Both the position numbers and the translations under genes were made by a program. Below are positions 48,068 to 56,509 of a stretch of 64,000 nt of DNA, piece by piece. Within the stretch, counting starts at the first letter, position 1. Each line of letters starts with the position of its first letter. Source of the DNA: Rhodopseudomonas pseudopalustris (lineage in GTDB: Bacteria; Pseudomonadota; Alphaproteobacteria; Rhizobiales; Xanthobacteraceae); assembly GCF_900110435.1 (NCBI RefSeq), contig NZ_FODT01000006.1:124001-188000 (forward strand). The letters are read 5' to 3'. Below the pieces are notes generated by a model. It saw only the letters and a program-made list of their open reading frames with translations, searched no databases and was not told the DNA's origin.

Positions 48068-49105
48068 CTACAGCCAGCCCTGCAGCTCGCGCATCACCAG
48101 CTGGCGGATCACCGCGATGCCGTCGTCACTGTCGTTGAGGCAGGGAATCGCGGAAAATTCCTCGCCGCCATTGTGCATGAAGATCTCGGCGTTTTCCTGC
48201 GCGATCTCTTCCAGCGTCTCGAGACAGTCCGAGGCGAAGCCGGGCATCACCACCGCGAGTTTGCGCACGCCGTCCTTGGCGAGCTTCTCGATGGTCTTGT
48301 CGGTGTAGGGCTGCAGCCACTGGTCGAAGCCGAACCGCGACTGGAAGGTCAGCAGCAGCTTCTTTTCGTCGAGGCCCATCCGCTCGCGCAGCGCATCGAC
48401 GGTGGCGACGCATTGCGACTGGTAGGGATCGCCCTTCTCGATATAGGCCTGCGGCATTCCGTGGAACGAGGCGACGATCATCTCCGGCTCGAACGACAGC
48501 GTCGCCAGATGCGCGTTGATCGAGTTCGCCAGTGCGTCGATATAGGCGTCGTCGCGGTAATAAGGCGGCGTCACCCGCAATGTCGGCTGGGCGCGCAATT
48601 CGCGCAGCACCCGGAACGCCTGATCGCACACCGTGGCCGACGTCGCGGCGGAGTATTGTGGATAGAGCGGCACCACCAGCAGCCGCGAGCAGCCCCGAGC
48701 CACCAACGCCTCGATCCGCGACCGCAGCGAGGGATTGCCGTAGCGCATCGCCCAATCCACAACCAGATGGCTGCGATCGGTCAGCGACGCAGCAAGCTTC
48801 TCGGCCTGCGCGCGGGTGATGGTTTTGAGCGGCGATTCGTTCTTTTCGTGGTTCCAGATCTTCTGATAGTCCTTGGCCTTGCGGGCCGGACGGGTGTTCA
48901 GAATGATGCCGTTGAGCGCCAGTTTCCAGAACAGTCCCTGATTCTCGATCACCCGCGGGTCCGACAGGAACTCACGCAGATAGACGCGCACGCCCTTGGT
49001 GTCGCAACTGTCCGGGGTGCCGAGATTCACCAACAGCACGCCGACGCGCTCGGGCACGGGTGCCGGGGCGGGCGCAGGGCCGTGGATGGGAACAATCACC
49101 GTCAT
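48068..49105 (-). CDS. hemH: Ferrochelatase
   Basis: 345 residues. It inserts ferrous iron in protoporphyrin IX. Signatures: VLLVNLGTPDS near residue 25, VVPLYPQYSAATSATV near 135, and the catalytic histidine in SFHGMPQAYIEKGDPY near 200, with LLTFQSRFGFDQWLQP and VMPGFASDCLETLEEI with the acid cluster near 280. The ATG at 49105 is preferred to a TTG at 49144. Just after the stop lies the 14-bp tandem repeat. The gene stands alone. Confidence 0.96.
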   Translation of the reverse strand: MTVIVPIHGPAPAPAPVPERVGVLLVNLGTPDSCDTKGVRVYLREFLSDPRVIENQGLFWKLALNGIILNTRPARKAKDYQKIWNHEKNESPLKTITRAQAEKLAASLTDRSHLVVDWAMRYGNPSLRSRIEALVARGCSRLLVVPLYPQYSAATSATVCDQAFRVLRELRAQPTLRVTPPYYRDDAYIDALANSINAHLATLSFEPEMIVASFHGMPQAYIEKGDPYQSQCVATVDALRERMGLDEKKLLLTFQSRFGFDQWLQPYTDKTIEKLAKDGVRKLAVVMPGFASDCLETLEEIAQENAEIFMHNGGEEFSAIPCLNDSDDGIAVIRQLVMRELQGWL

Positions 49106-49278
49106 GATGTCGATTGGCTTCGCGCTTTGGCCTATTGTTGTCAAGACGGCGCAATGACCAGATGATGGCCGAGCACCGCAGCGGGTCGCTTCACTCCGTA
49201 GTTAGGCAGCGATCGACGAATGGCAACCGACCGGGTTTGCTGCGCTTGCTCAACCATCACGATATTGCGATGCGCTGG

Positions 49279-50481
49279 TTAAAGACAGGTCACGCGCTCA
49301 GCGGCAATGTAGCCTAGTAGAAGCCCGATCCCGAACAGCAGCACCAGCCCGGCCGCACCGAATTCCAGACCGCGCATGAACAGCACGCCGCCGCCCGCAT
49401 GGCCGGCCGTGAGCCGTTGCGCCAGCCCCTTGGCGGACACCGCAATCGTCGCAATCGCCGCCACGGTGATGGCGGTGCCAAGCCCCATCGCGAAGGTCGC
49501 GGCGATTCCGGCCCAGAACAACCCCTGCGCCAGCGCGAATACCAGCACCAGGATCGCGCCCGAGCAGGGACGGATGCCGACCGTCAGCACCGCGCCGAGC
49601 CCGCGCCGCCAACCGCCCGGGCCGGCGAGTTCCGCCGGTTCCGGACTGTGCGAATGGCCGCAATGGTCGCCACAATCGTGATCGGCATCGCCATGGGCCG
49701 GATGATGGTGCGCCCCGTCGTGGTGATGGTGCGGGTGATCGTGGGCGTGATCATGCGCGTGCCCGTGATCATGGCCATGATGGTGATCGTGCCCGGCATG
49801 AGCCTGTATCGCTTGGGTCTGCAGCGCTTGGGTCTGACCGTGGCCGTGGTTGCGCCCGTGGAGGTCGGCGGCGGCAGCGATCGGCGGTGCGGTCGCGAAC
49901 GCCAGCGTCGGCTTGCGGGTCGCGCCCTGCAAGGCCCGGAAGAAGCCGCCGCCCTTGCTCCAGACCAGCCGCGCGCCGAACAGCGCGATCAGGGCGTAGC
50001 TGACGATTTCGATCGCCCGTTCCGCGCTGCACATCGTCTTCGCCGTGGCGTTGAGCAGCCAGGCGCAGATGCCGACGATCAGCACGGCGACCAGCGCCTG
50101 CAGCATCGCCGAGATGAACGACAGCGCGATGCCGCGCCGCGCGGTCTCTTCATTGGCGACCAGATAGGACGAGATCACCGCCTTGCCGTGGCCGGGGCCG
50201 GCGGCATGGAACACGCCATAGGCGAACGAAATGCCCAGCAGGGTCCAGACCGCGCTGCCATCGGCCTTGGCGGCACGGATCGTCGCCGACATCTGACGAT
50301 AAAACGCCGATTGCTGCGCCATCAGCCAGCCGAACAGGCCGCCGGACTGCGGCTCCGCCGGCGGCCGCGGCCCGCCGAACGGATTCTGCGCCCATACGGA
50401 ATGCAACGCCGCGTCGCTGACGGTGGCTACGGCGGCGAGCGCGAGAATGCCGATAATCACACGATTGCGCGGCAACGACAT
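49279..50481 (-). CDS. NicO/RcnA-type nickel or cobalt exporter
   Basis: 400 residues. A leader or first helix (1-32), then six hydrophobic helices with the HxxxGPGHGK motif (GVFHAAGPGHGKAVISSYL) near residue 92, the hallmark of the NicO family. A long loop at about 185-270 is very rich in His and Asp (HDHHHGHDHGHAHDH), a likely metal sensor or buffer. It should export nickel or cobalt from the cytoplasm. The ATG at 50481 is 12 bases after the DUF1007 stop, so the two are coexpressed; a GTG at 50502 overlaps that gene. Confidence 0.92.
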   Translation of the reverse strand: MSLPRNRVIIGILALAAVATVSDAALHSVWAQNPFGGPRPPAEPQSGGLFGWLMAQQSAFYRQMSATIRAAKADGSAVWTLLGISFAYGVFHAAGPGHGKAVISSYLVANEETARRGIALSFISAMLQALVAVLIVGICAWLLNATAKTMCSAERAIEIVSYALIALFGARLVWSKGGGFFRALQGATRKPTLAFATAPPIAAAADLHGRNHGHGQTQALQTQAIQAHAGHDHHHGHDHGHAHDHAHDHPHHHHDGAHHHPAHGDADHDCGDHCGHSHSPEPAELAGPGGWRRGLGAVLTVGIRPCSGAILVLVFALAQGLFWAGIAATFAMGLGTAITVAAIATIAVSAKGLAQRLTAGHAGGGVLFMRGLEFGAAGLVLLFGIGLLLGYIAAERVTCL

Positions 50482-50492
50482 GCCAACCGACG

Positions 50493-51146
50493 TCACGGGC
50501 ACTTCACCGCGATCTTGTTGGCGAACATCGCACCGTAGTTCGAATTGTCGCCGTTCATGAAGTTATCCTCCGACATCCGCTGCGCGTTGGCCGAATTGTC
50601 ATTGGGACGGTCGAACTTGATCGCGCAGCCGGCCGGCGCGCCCGCCAGCTTGACGGGCTCCTTCTCGACGAAGGTGAAGTCGATGAAATAGCTCGGGTCG
50701 AACACCTCGACGGCGTACTCCTTGGTGTTCATCGGCGTCTTCAGCGGCAGGAAGAAGTGCAGCGTCAGCACGTTGTCCTTGACGTCGAGATAGTAGTCGA
50801 CCGGTTCGTTGAACTTCGCCTTCTTTCCTTCCGCCTTGGCGAAAGTGAAGAAGGCGAACTCCTTCAGCGATTCGACATTGGTCTGCGCCAGCGGCGCCAG
50901 ATCTTCGCGAGTGTAGACGCCCTTCTGCTTGGTCTCGATCCCCTGCAGCGCATAGGTCGAGAACATGTCGTCGAACGCCCAGGTATGGCGGACGCCGGTG
51001 AACGAGCCGTCCGGCCCGTACACCAGCTCGCTGGTCGCGGTGATCCAGACATGCGGATGGGCGTGAGCGGCGGCGACGCCGGCCGAGAGGGTCAGCGCGA
51101 CCGCCAGCGCGAATCGAAGGACGGCGAGACGAAGCGAGCCCAACAT
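50493..51146 (-). CDS. DUF1007 family exported protein
   Basis: 217 residues. A signal peptide (1-29, ending AHA) exposes HPHVWITATSELVYGPDGSFTGV, the diagnostic start of DUF1007; the HPHVW histidines may bind metal. The rest is a compact beta-rich domain (FYLDV and LHFFLPLKTPM). DUF1007 proteins commonly sit beside NicO exporters, and this one is directly upstream of such a gene. It starts four bases after the M3 peptidase stop, which suggests one operon. Confidence 0.9.
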   Translation of the reverse strand: MLGSLRLAVLRFALAVALTLSAGVAAAHAHPHVWITATSELVYGPDGSFTGVRHTWAFDDMFSTYALQGIETKQKGVYTREDLAPLAQTNVESLKEFAFFTFAKAEGKKAKFNEPVDYYLDVKDNVLTLHFFLPLKTPMNTKEYAVEVFDPSYFIDFTFVEKEPVKLAGAPAGCAIKFDRPNDNSANAQRMSEDNFMNGDNSNYGAMFANKIAVKCP

Positions 51147-51150
51147 GGCG

Positions 51151-53241
51151 TTACGCGGCCTCCGGGGTTTCGAGCAGGCCACGCCGGCGCAGCAGTGCAT
51201 CGGGCTCCGGCGCACGGCCGCGGAAGGCGATATAGGCCTCCTCCGGATCGCGCGAGCCGCCGGAGGCGTAAATGTCGTCGCGCAGCCTCTTGGCGACTTG
51301 CGGATCGAAGATGTCGCCGGCTTCCTCGAACGCGCCGAACGCGTCGGCGTCCATCACCTCGGACCACATATAGCTGTAGTAGCCAGAGGCGTAATGATCG
51401 CCGGTGAAGATGTGGGCGAACTGCGGCGGCCGATGGCGCAGCGCGATCTCCTCCGGCATCCCGATCTTCTCGAGCTCCCGGCGCTCGAAGGCGCTGACCT
51501 CGCCGATCGCGGAGGCCGGCTGGGTGTGGAACTCGAGGTCGAGCAACGCCGAGGACACGAATTCCACCGTGGCGAAGCCCTGGTTGAATTTGCGCGCGGC
51601 GATGAAGCGCCTCAACAGATCGTCGGGCAGCGGCTCGCCGGTCTGGTAGTGCCGGGCGAACTGCTGCAGCACCTGCGGCTGCTCCTGCCAATGTTCATAG
51701 AGCTGCGACGGCAGTTCGACGAAATCGGTGAACACGCTGGTGCCGGACAGCGACGGGTAGACCACGTCCGACAGCATCCCGTGCAGGCCGTGGCCGAATT
51801 CGTGGAACAGCGTGCGGGCGTCATCGGGCGACAGCAGCGACGGTTCGCCGTCGGCGCCCTTGGCGAAGTTGCAGACATTGATGATCAGCGGCGCCACCGC
51901 GCCGTCGAGCTTCTGCTGGTCGCGCAACGAGGTCATCCAGGCGCCGGAGCGCTTCGACGGCCGGGCGTAGTAATCGCCGTAGAACAGCCCGCGATGCGCG
52001 CCGTCGGCATCCTTGACCTCCCAGACCCGGACGTCGGGGTGCCACACCGGGACGTCGTTGCGCTCGGCGAAGCTGACGCCGAACAGCCGCGTCGCGGTGT
52101 CGAACGCGGCGGCGATCATGTTGTCGAGCGCGAGATACGGCTTGATCGCGGAATCGTCGAAATTGGCGCGGCGCTGCCGCAGCCTCTCGGCGTAATAGCG
52201 CCAGTCCCACGGCGCCAGCTTGAAATTTCCGCCGTCCTCGGCGACCAGCTCCTGCAGCGCGTCGCGGTCGGCCATCGCGCGGGCGCGCGCCGGTTTCCAC
52301 ACCCGCTCCAGCAGGCCGCGCACCGCTTCCGGCGTCTTGGCCATCGAATCCTCGAGCCGGTAGGCCGCGTAGGTCGGGTAGCCGAGCAGCTTCGCGGTCT
52401 CCTCGCGCAGACTGAGGATCTCGCCGATCAGCGCGTTGTTGTCGTTGGCGTTGCCGTTGTCGCCGCGGGCGATGAAAGCGCGATAGACCTTCTCGCGCAG
52501 GTCGCGGCGGCTCGAACTCTTCAGGAACGGCTCGACCGAGGAGCGCGACAGCGTCACCACCGCCTTGCCGGGCATCCCGCGTTCCTCCGCCGCGGCACGG
52601 GCGGCGGCGACGTAGCTCGCGGGGAGGCCGTCGGTGTCGCTTTCGCCCAACTCCATGAACCAGTCCTGCTCGTCGCCGAGCAGATGATGGCCGAAATTGG
52701 TGCCGAGCTGCGCCAGCCGCTCGTTGATCTCGGCCATCCGCGCCTTGGCGGCGTCGTCGAGGCCGGCACCGGAGCGATGGAAGCGGGTATAGGTGCGCTC
52801 CAGCAGCCGCTGCTGCTCGGAGGTCAGCTTCAGCTCGGCGCGCTTGTCGCGCAGCGCGGCGATGCGGCCGAACAGCACGGCGTTCATCATGATCGGATTC
52901 CAGTGCCGCGCCATCCGCAGCGACACGTCCTTGTCGATCTCCAGAAGCGCCGGATTGGAGTGCGCCGAGACCAGGTCGTAGAACACCGCCGCCACCCTGT
53001 TGAGCAGCTTGCCGGAGCGCTCCAGCGCGGTGATGGTGTTGTCGAAGTCCGGTTCGGTCGGATCGTGGGTGATCGCGGCGATCTCGGCGGCATGGTCGGC
53101 GAACGCCTGCTCGAACGCCGGCAGGAAATGCTCCGGCGCGATCTCGGCGAATGGCGGGGTTTCGAACGGGGTGGTCCAGGCCTGCAACAGCGGATTGCCG
53201 GTGCTCGGGGCTGCGGCATTCGGTCCGGAGCTTTCAGACAT
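51151..53241 (-). CDS. M3 family zinc metallopeptidase (oligopeptidase A / Dcp type)
   Basis: 696 residues. The zinc site HEFGHGLHGML is at about 460-470, with the third ligand Glu in FVELPSQLYEHW 27 residues later. N-terminal helices LERSGKLLNRVAAVFYDL and late HYASGYYSYMWSEVMDADAF fit oligopeptidase A/dipeptidyl carboxypeptidase. It degrades short cytoplasmic peptides. The ATG at 53241 (MSESSGPN) is chosen since the upstream extension is not family-like. It is followed by DUF1007 after four bases. Confidence 0.94.
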   Translation of the reverse strand: MSESSGPNAAAPSTGNPLLQAWTTPFETPPFAEIAPEHFLPAFEQAFADHAAEIAAITHDPTEPDFDNTITALERSGKLLNRVAAVFYDLVSAHSNPALLEIDKDVSLRMARHWNPIMMNAVLFGRIAALRDKRAELKLTSEQQRLLERTYTRFHRSGAGLDDAAKARMAEINERLAQLGTNFGHHLLGDEQDWFMELGESDTDGLPASYVAAARAAAEERGMPGKAVVTLSRSSVEPFLKSSSRRDLREKVYRAFIARGDNGNANDNNALIGEILSLREETAKLLGYPTYAAYRLEDSMAKTPEAVRGLLERVWKPARARAMADRDALQELVAEDGGNFKLAPWDWRYYAERLRQRRANFDDSAIKPYLALDNMIAAAFDTATRLFGVSFAERNDVPVWHPDVRVWEVKDADGAHRGLFYGDYYARPSKRSGAWMTSLRDQQKLDGAVAPLIINVCNFAKGADGEPSLLSPDDARTLFHEFGHGLHGMLSDVVYPSLSGTSVFTDFVELPSQLYEHWQEQPQVLQQFARHYQTGEPLPDDLLRRFIAARKFNQGFATVEFVSSALLDLEFHTQPASAIGEVSAFERRELEKIGMPEEIALRHRPPQFAHIFTGDHYASGYYSYMWSEVMDADAFGAFEEAGDIFDPQVAKRLRDDIYASGGSRDPEEAYIAFRGRAPEPDALLRRRGLLETPEAA

Positions 53242-53437
53242 CAATCGATCCTGCGTTATTCGCGAATTGCGAACATATAGCACCCGTTGGGGCTTTTTTG
53301 CGCCTCGCGCCGCACGACTGGCGGATTATTCTCCGCCGTCATGCGCCCCAGTGCTGACACTTTACGGGACCATGGGCTTTCGCTTGCCGCGGCGAGCTTT
53401 TTCAGAGAGATTACGCCGCCCAACAGGACCCCGACCG

Positions 53438-53698
53438 ATGAGCAAGCTTTCGAACCCGAACGCGACCCGCCAGATTGCCTGGTCGAGCGTCGTCACCGTG
53501 ATCAGCGCCGCGATTCTGATCGGCGCCGAGGTGTTCGGCGCGGCCTTCGCCGGCGGCTGGGCGCTCGCGATCCTGTTCGGGCTCGACGAGACGTCCTCGC
53601 ACATCCTGCAGGCGGTGCTGTTCGTCATCGGCGTCGTGGTGATGGTGGCCTTCGTCCGCAACGCGCAGCGCGTCGAGCCGTTCTTCAGGCGCGCCTGA
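53438..53698 (+). CDS. Small membrane protein, two helices
   Basis: 86 residues. Hydrophobic segments at about 15-45 and 55-75, with a basic N-terminus and a RNAQRVEPFFRRA tail. No function recognised. The ATG at 53438 lies in a region with weak ribosome-site sequence (AACAGGACCCC upstream). It is divergent from the M3 peptidase and stands alone before the ODC leader. Confidence 0.75.
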   Translation: MSKLSNPNATRQIAWSSVVTVISAAILIGAEVFGAAFAGGWALAILFGLDETSSHILQAVLFVIGVVVMVAFVRNAQRVEPFFRRA

Positions 53699-53949
53699 GC
53701 GCGGTCTCGGTCGAACGCGCCCGATCAACTCACCGCGGCCTCGATTCGTTGTCACAAAACAGCCGACGCGCGCTTTGCGCCTGTGCGACGCGGGTTTTCT
53801 GAACGCGTAGCGCGCGACGCTCGTCTGCCAAATCTTCAGCGCTTGTTAGTGACCTTGAACGGACGTTCATGTTCGCGCGTGCGTACGTGGCTGATTAGCA
53901 ACGTTCGCCGGCAGTGTCGGAAAAATTGCGCATTAAGCCAAAAAAAATC

Positions 53950-53978
53950 TTGCGGACCGGCACTGAAACACCTATCTC
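53950..53978 (+). promoter_or_regulatory. Possible sigma70 promoter of the decarboxylase leader
   Basis: TTGCGG and TATCTC are 17 bases apart. It lies about 80 bases upstream of the leader peptide ORF. The fit to consensus is modest, and in the 767 bases between the small membrane gene and the decarboxylase no other gene is supported apart from the leader elements listed here. Confidence 0.3.
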
Positions 53979-54061
53979 CGGTCTTGCCCAATTTCGCACG
54001 TGCCTGTGGTCGTGTGTCGGTCGGTAGGTATCCGGACAAGAGGCCGGACAGCCGCCAAGGG

Positions 54062-54145
54062 ATGAAGAAGCCGAGGGTCTCGAAGCGCACATCGCCTTCC
54101 AAGCGAGCGCCAGGGGCCAGCATCTCTCTCAAGAGATGCCGTTGA
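54062..54145 (+). CDS. K/R-rich leader peptide of the decarboxylase mRNA
   Basis: A 27-codon ORF, with ten Lys/Arg residues among 27 (KK at 2-3, KR at 8-9, 14-15 and 24-25). It uses codons that are rare in this high-GC genome (AGG, CGA, AGA). A perfect 8-bp hairpin (54120-54139) overlaps its last codons and stop, the layout of an attenuator leader. The ribosome site (AAGGG) is too close to the ATG to be ideal, so translation is unproven. Downstream lie competing hairpins and a T-run. Confidence 0.5.
   Translation: MKKPRVSKRTSPSKRAPGASISLKRCR
54120..54139 (+). promoter_or_regulatory. Hairpin inside the leader-peptide ORF
   Basis: GCATCTCT and AGAGATGC pair perfectly (8 bp) with a four-base CTCA loop. 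A ribosome stalled on the final Lys/Arg codons would melt it. The AGAGA arm can also pair with TTCTCT at about 54155-54161, so alternative structures are possible. Confidence 0.7.
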
Positions 54146-54198
54146 AGGTAACTTCTTCTCTTGCAACCGTGATCGGCAGCCGGAGGCGAACCGGCGCA

Positions 54199-54251
54199 CC
54201 CCGCTCTCAACGGGGGACGCGACTTAAAGCAACGACGGAGCGGGCTTTTTT
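54199..54251 (+). terminator. Possible attenuator in the decarboxylase leader
   Basis: CCCGCTC (54200-54206) can pair with GAGCGGG (54238-54244), followed by C and six Ts (54246-54251), an intrinsic-terminator shape with a large loop. The same first arm can instead pair with CGGGG at 54211-54215 (CCCCG-N7-CGGGG), so the two folds exclude each other. Confidence 0.45.
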
Positions 54252-54258
54252 GGTCTCT

Positions 54259-54453
54259 GCTGGCTTTCCATCAGCCAGCGCGAATACCGAAGAGGCTTGT
54301 CCTTCATTGCCAGGCGAGCGGGCGGGAGCTTTCCCAACCAATCGACGGCAGCACTGTCTACCCGAGCTGATCGCTCGTCACGCCTCCATCGCGTGACGGC
54401 GCCGCAGTCTTCGGGCCGACGTCACGTTGATAGAGCGTCCGTCGCTGGACGCT
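54259..54453 (+). promoter_or_regulatory. Structured distal leader of the decarboxylase (possible speF-type RNA)
   Basis: Three perfect hairpins: GCTGGCT/AGCCAGC (54259-54279), CGTCACGC/GCGTGACG (54376-54398) and AGCGTCC/GGACGCT (54434-54453), the last ending just before the GGGAGAG ribosome site. A conserved RNA named speF is known before ornithine decarboxylase genes in alphaproteobacteria, and this may be that RNA; I cannot verify the consensus here. Confidence 0.55.
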
Positions 54454-54465
54454 TGGGAGAGTGCC

Positions 54466-55608
54466 ATGACCGAACGTATTCGGGATTTTCTGCGCGACCG
54501 CCGTAACAATGGTCTGGATGTCGAGCCCTGCCTCGTCGTCGATCTCGAAGTCGTGCGCGACAATTTCACCAGCTTCGCCCGGGCGCTGCCGGACAGCCGC
54601 GTGTTCTATGCTGTCAAGGCCAACCCGGCGCCGGAAGTGCTGTCGCTGCTGGCGTCGCTCGGCTCGTGCTTCGACTGCGCCTCGGTGCAGGAGATCCAGA
54701 TGGCGCTGGCTGCCGGTGCGACCCCGGACCGCATCTCCTATGGCAACACCATCAAGAAGGAACGCGACATCGCGCGCTCCTATGAGCTCGGCATTCGCCT
54801 GTTCTCGGTCGACTGCACCGCCGAGGTGGAGAAGATCGCGCGCTCGGCGCCGGGTTCGAAGGTGTTCTGCCGCATCCTGTACGATTGCGCCGGCGCCGAA
54901 TGGCCGCTGTCGCGCAAGTTCGGCTGCGATCCGGAGATGGCGGTCGATGTGCTCGACGCGGCGAAGCGCCTCGGCCTGGAAGCCTATGGCATCTCGTTCC
55001 ATGTCGGCTCGCAGCAGCGCAAGGTGAAGGCGTGGGACCGTGCGTTGGCGATGGCCGCGACCGTGTTCCGCGACTGCGCCGAGCGCGGCATCAGCCTGTC
55101 GATGGTCAATATGGGTGGCGGCTTCCCGACCAAATATCTGAAGGAAGTGCCGCCGGTGGTGCAGTACGGCCGCTCGATCTTCCGGGCGTTGCGCAAGCAC
55201 TTCGGCAACCAGATCCCGGAGACCATCATCGAGCCGGGTCGCGGCATGGTCGGCAATGCCGGCGTGATCGAGACCGAAGTCGTTCTGATTTCGAACAAGA
55301 GCGACAAGGACGAGACGCGCTGGGTCTATCTCGACATCGGCAAGTTCGGCGGTCTCGCCGAGACGATGGACGAGTCGATCCGCTACGCAATCCGCTCGCG
55401 CCATGACGGCGCCGAGATGACGCCCTGCGTGCTCGCCGGCCCGACCTGCGATTCGGCCGACGTGCTGTACGAGAAGATGCCGTACCCGCTGCCGGTGACG
55501 CTCGAGATCGGCGACAAGCTGCTGATCGAAGGCACCGGGGCGTATACGTCGACTTACTCGGCTGTGGCCTTCAACGGCTTCCCGCCGCTGCGGACCTACC
55601 ACATCTAA
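54466..55608 (+). CDS. Ornithine (or lysine/ornithine) decarboxylase, PLP type III fold
   Basis: 380 residues. It makes putrescine (or cadaverine) from ornithine (or lysine). The PLP lysine is in VFYAVKANPAPEVL near 51, with GSCFDCASVQEIQ and SYGNTIK next; GGGFPTKYL near 217, EPGRGMVGNAG near 255 and the active-site Cys in GPTCDSADVLYE near 326 fit the eukaryote-like family IV decarboxylases. The ATG at 54466 has GGGAGAG six bases upstream. Product putrescine is the substrate of the homospermidine synthase 2.8 kb downstream. A long structured leader precedes it. Confidence 0.95.
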   Translation: MTERIRDFLRDRRNNGLDVEPCLVVDLEVVRDNFTSFARALPDSRVFYAVKANPAPEVLSLLASLGSCFDCASVQEIQMALAAGATPDRISYGNTIKKERDIARSYELGIRLFSVDCTAEVEKIARSAPGSKVFCRILYDCAGAEWPLSRKFGCDPEMAVDVLDAAKRLGLEAYGISFHVGSQQRKVKAWDRALAMAATVFRDCAERGISLSMVNMGGGFPTKYLKEVPPVVQYGRSIFRALRKHFGNQIPETIIEPGRGMVGNAGVIETEVVLISNKSDKDETRWVYLDIGKFGGLAETMDESIRYAIRSRHDGAEMTPCVLAGPTCDSADVLYEKMPYPLPVTLEIGDKLLIEGTGAYTSTYSAVAFNGFPPLRTYHI

Positions 55609-55659
55609 AGACCGCGCCCGCGCACCTCCGCCGCGTGCGGGGTGCGGAGCAAGAAAGTC

Positions 55660-55679
55660 GAGGCCGGCTTGCCGGCCTC
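55660..55679 (+). terminator. Hairpin after the decarboxylase gene
   Basis: GAGGCCGG-CTTG-CCGGCCTC is a perfect stem 50 bases after the stop. The tail is TCCCTGTC, with few Ts, so it is a weak terminator or an mRNA-end stabiliser. Confidence 0.5.
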
Positions 55680-55752
55680 TCCCTGTCACATGACGATTGC
55701 TGACAACACACCGCCGGTGCAACGCGCTGGCGGGCGTGGGGATCGACGTGCC

Positions 55753-56340
55753 ATGACGAACGCCCGAGCCACCCTGACTGCCTTGAACGTCGCAGCCGTT
55801 CCGTTCGCAATCCGTGCGGAAAAGAGCTCCGACATTGTCGCGCGTGAGCGCCTGCTGGATGCGTGCTTCGGCCAAGGCCGTCATGCGCGCACCTGCCAGC
55901 GTTTGCGTGATGGACGCGCGCCCGCGGAAGGCCTCGCCTTCTCCGCGGTCCGTCAAGGCCGGCTGGTCGGCACCGTCCGTCTTTGGCATGTCGACGCAGG
56001 GGGCCGGGCCGCACTCGTGCTCGGCCCCCTCGCCGTCGATTCGTCGTGCCGTGAGTTCGGCGTCGGCGGCGCGCTGATGCGGGCGGCGCTGGCGGAAGCG
56101 GCGGCGCGCGGCCACGGCGCGGTGATCCTGCTCGGCGACGCGCCGTATTACGCGCGGTTCGGCTTCTCGGCTGAGAAGATGGCTGCTGTCGCGCTGCCGG
56201 GTCCGTTCGAGCGCGACCGCCTGCTCGGCCTCGAACTGAGGCATGGCGCGCTCGATGGCGCGGCCGGCCTGATCGTCGCGACCGGCGCCGCCGTGAAGCC
56301 GGCGCGGGCTGCGCGGTCGCGCCTTCGCCGCGCCGCCTGA
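55753..56340 (+). CDS. GNAT family N-acetyltransferase
   Basis: 195 residues from the ATG at 55753, with GGGGA upstream; an ATG at 55690 would add 21 residues without family look. The acetyl-CoA fold is seen as LGPLAVDSSCREFGVGGALMRAALAEA at about 95-122, with the R/Q-x-x-G-x-G/A loop as REFGVGG, and LLGDAPYYARFGFSAE downstream. The acceptor is unknown; being next to a decarboxylase it could act on a polyamine, which is inference only. C-terminal tail Arg/Ala rich. Confidence 0.85.
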   Translation: MTNARATLTALNVAAVPFAIRAEKSSDIVARERLLDACFGQGRHARTCQRLRDGRAPAEGLAFSAVRQGRLVGTVRLWHVDAGGRAALVLGPLAVDSSCREFGVGGALMRAALAEAAARGHGAVILLGDAPYYARFGFSAEKMAAVALPGPFERDRLLGLELRHGALDGAAGLIVATGAAVKPARAARSRLRRAA

Positions 56341-56350
56341 GGACGGTCCG

Positions 56351-56509
56351 ATGCGATTTCCACGCCCGACCCATCGCGTCTTCGCGCCGCGCGCTCCGGA
56401 CAAGAGTCCGCGGGTGACCCGCCTCGTGTTGCTCGTCTTCGTGGTCAAGATCGCCGTCGACGCTTTGCGCCGGCGGCGAGCCCGCCCAGCCGAAACCGAA
56501 CCAGCCTGA
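56351..56509 (+). CDS. Small ORF with one membrane helix
   Basis: 52 residues starting at an ATG preceded by GAGGA at seven bases. The peptide has a basic N-terminus with many Arg and Pro, a helix VTRLVLLVFVVKIAVDAL at about 22-39 and an Arg-rich end. It is too short for database-type support, but the ribosome site and 10-base distance to the GNAT stop argue it is translated. Confidence 0.5.
   Translation: MRFPRPTHRVFAPRAPDKSPRVTRLVLLVFVVKIAVDALRRRRARPAETEPA

Noticed and set aside
47911-48138. A 75-codon plus-strand frame with repeated LSEPGSQNLALRTW units
   Set aside because: The protein repeat only mirrors the 14-bp DNA minisatellite, and the frame runs antisense into hemH.
53836-54210. 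A minus-strand frame of 124 codons in the decarboxylase leader
   Set aside because: No family look or ribosome site; it lies opposite structured leader RNA.
54136-54396. An 86-codon plus-strand frame in the decarboxylase leader
   Set aside because: Its start is inside the leader hairpin, no ribosome site is seen, and it runs across the predicted hairpins and T-run; the shorter K/R-rich frame is a better candidate.
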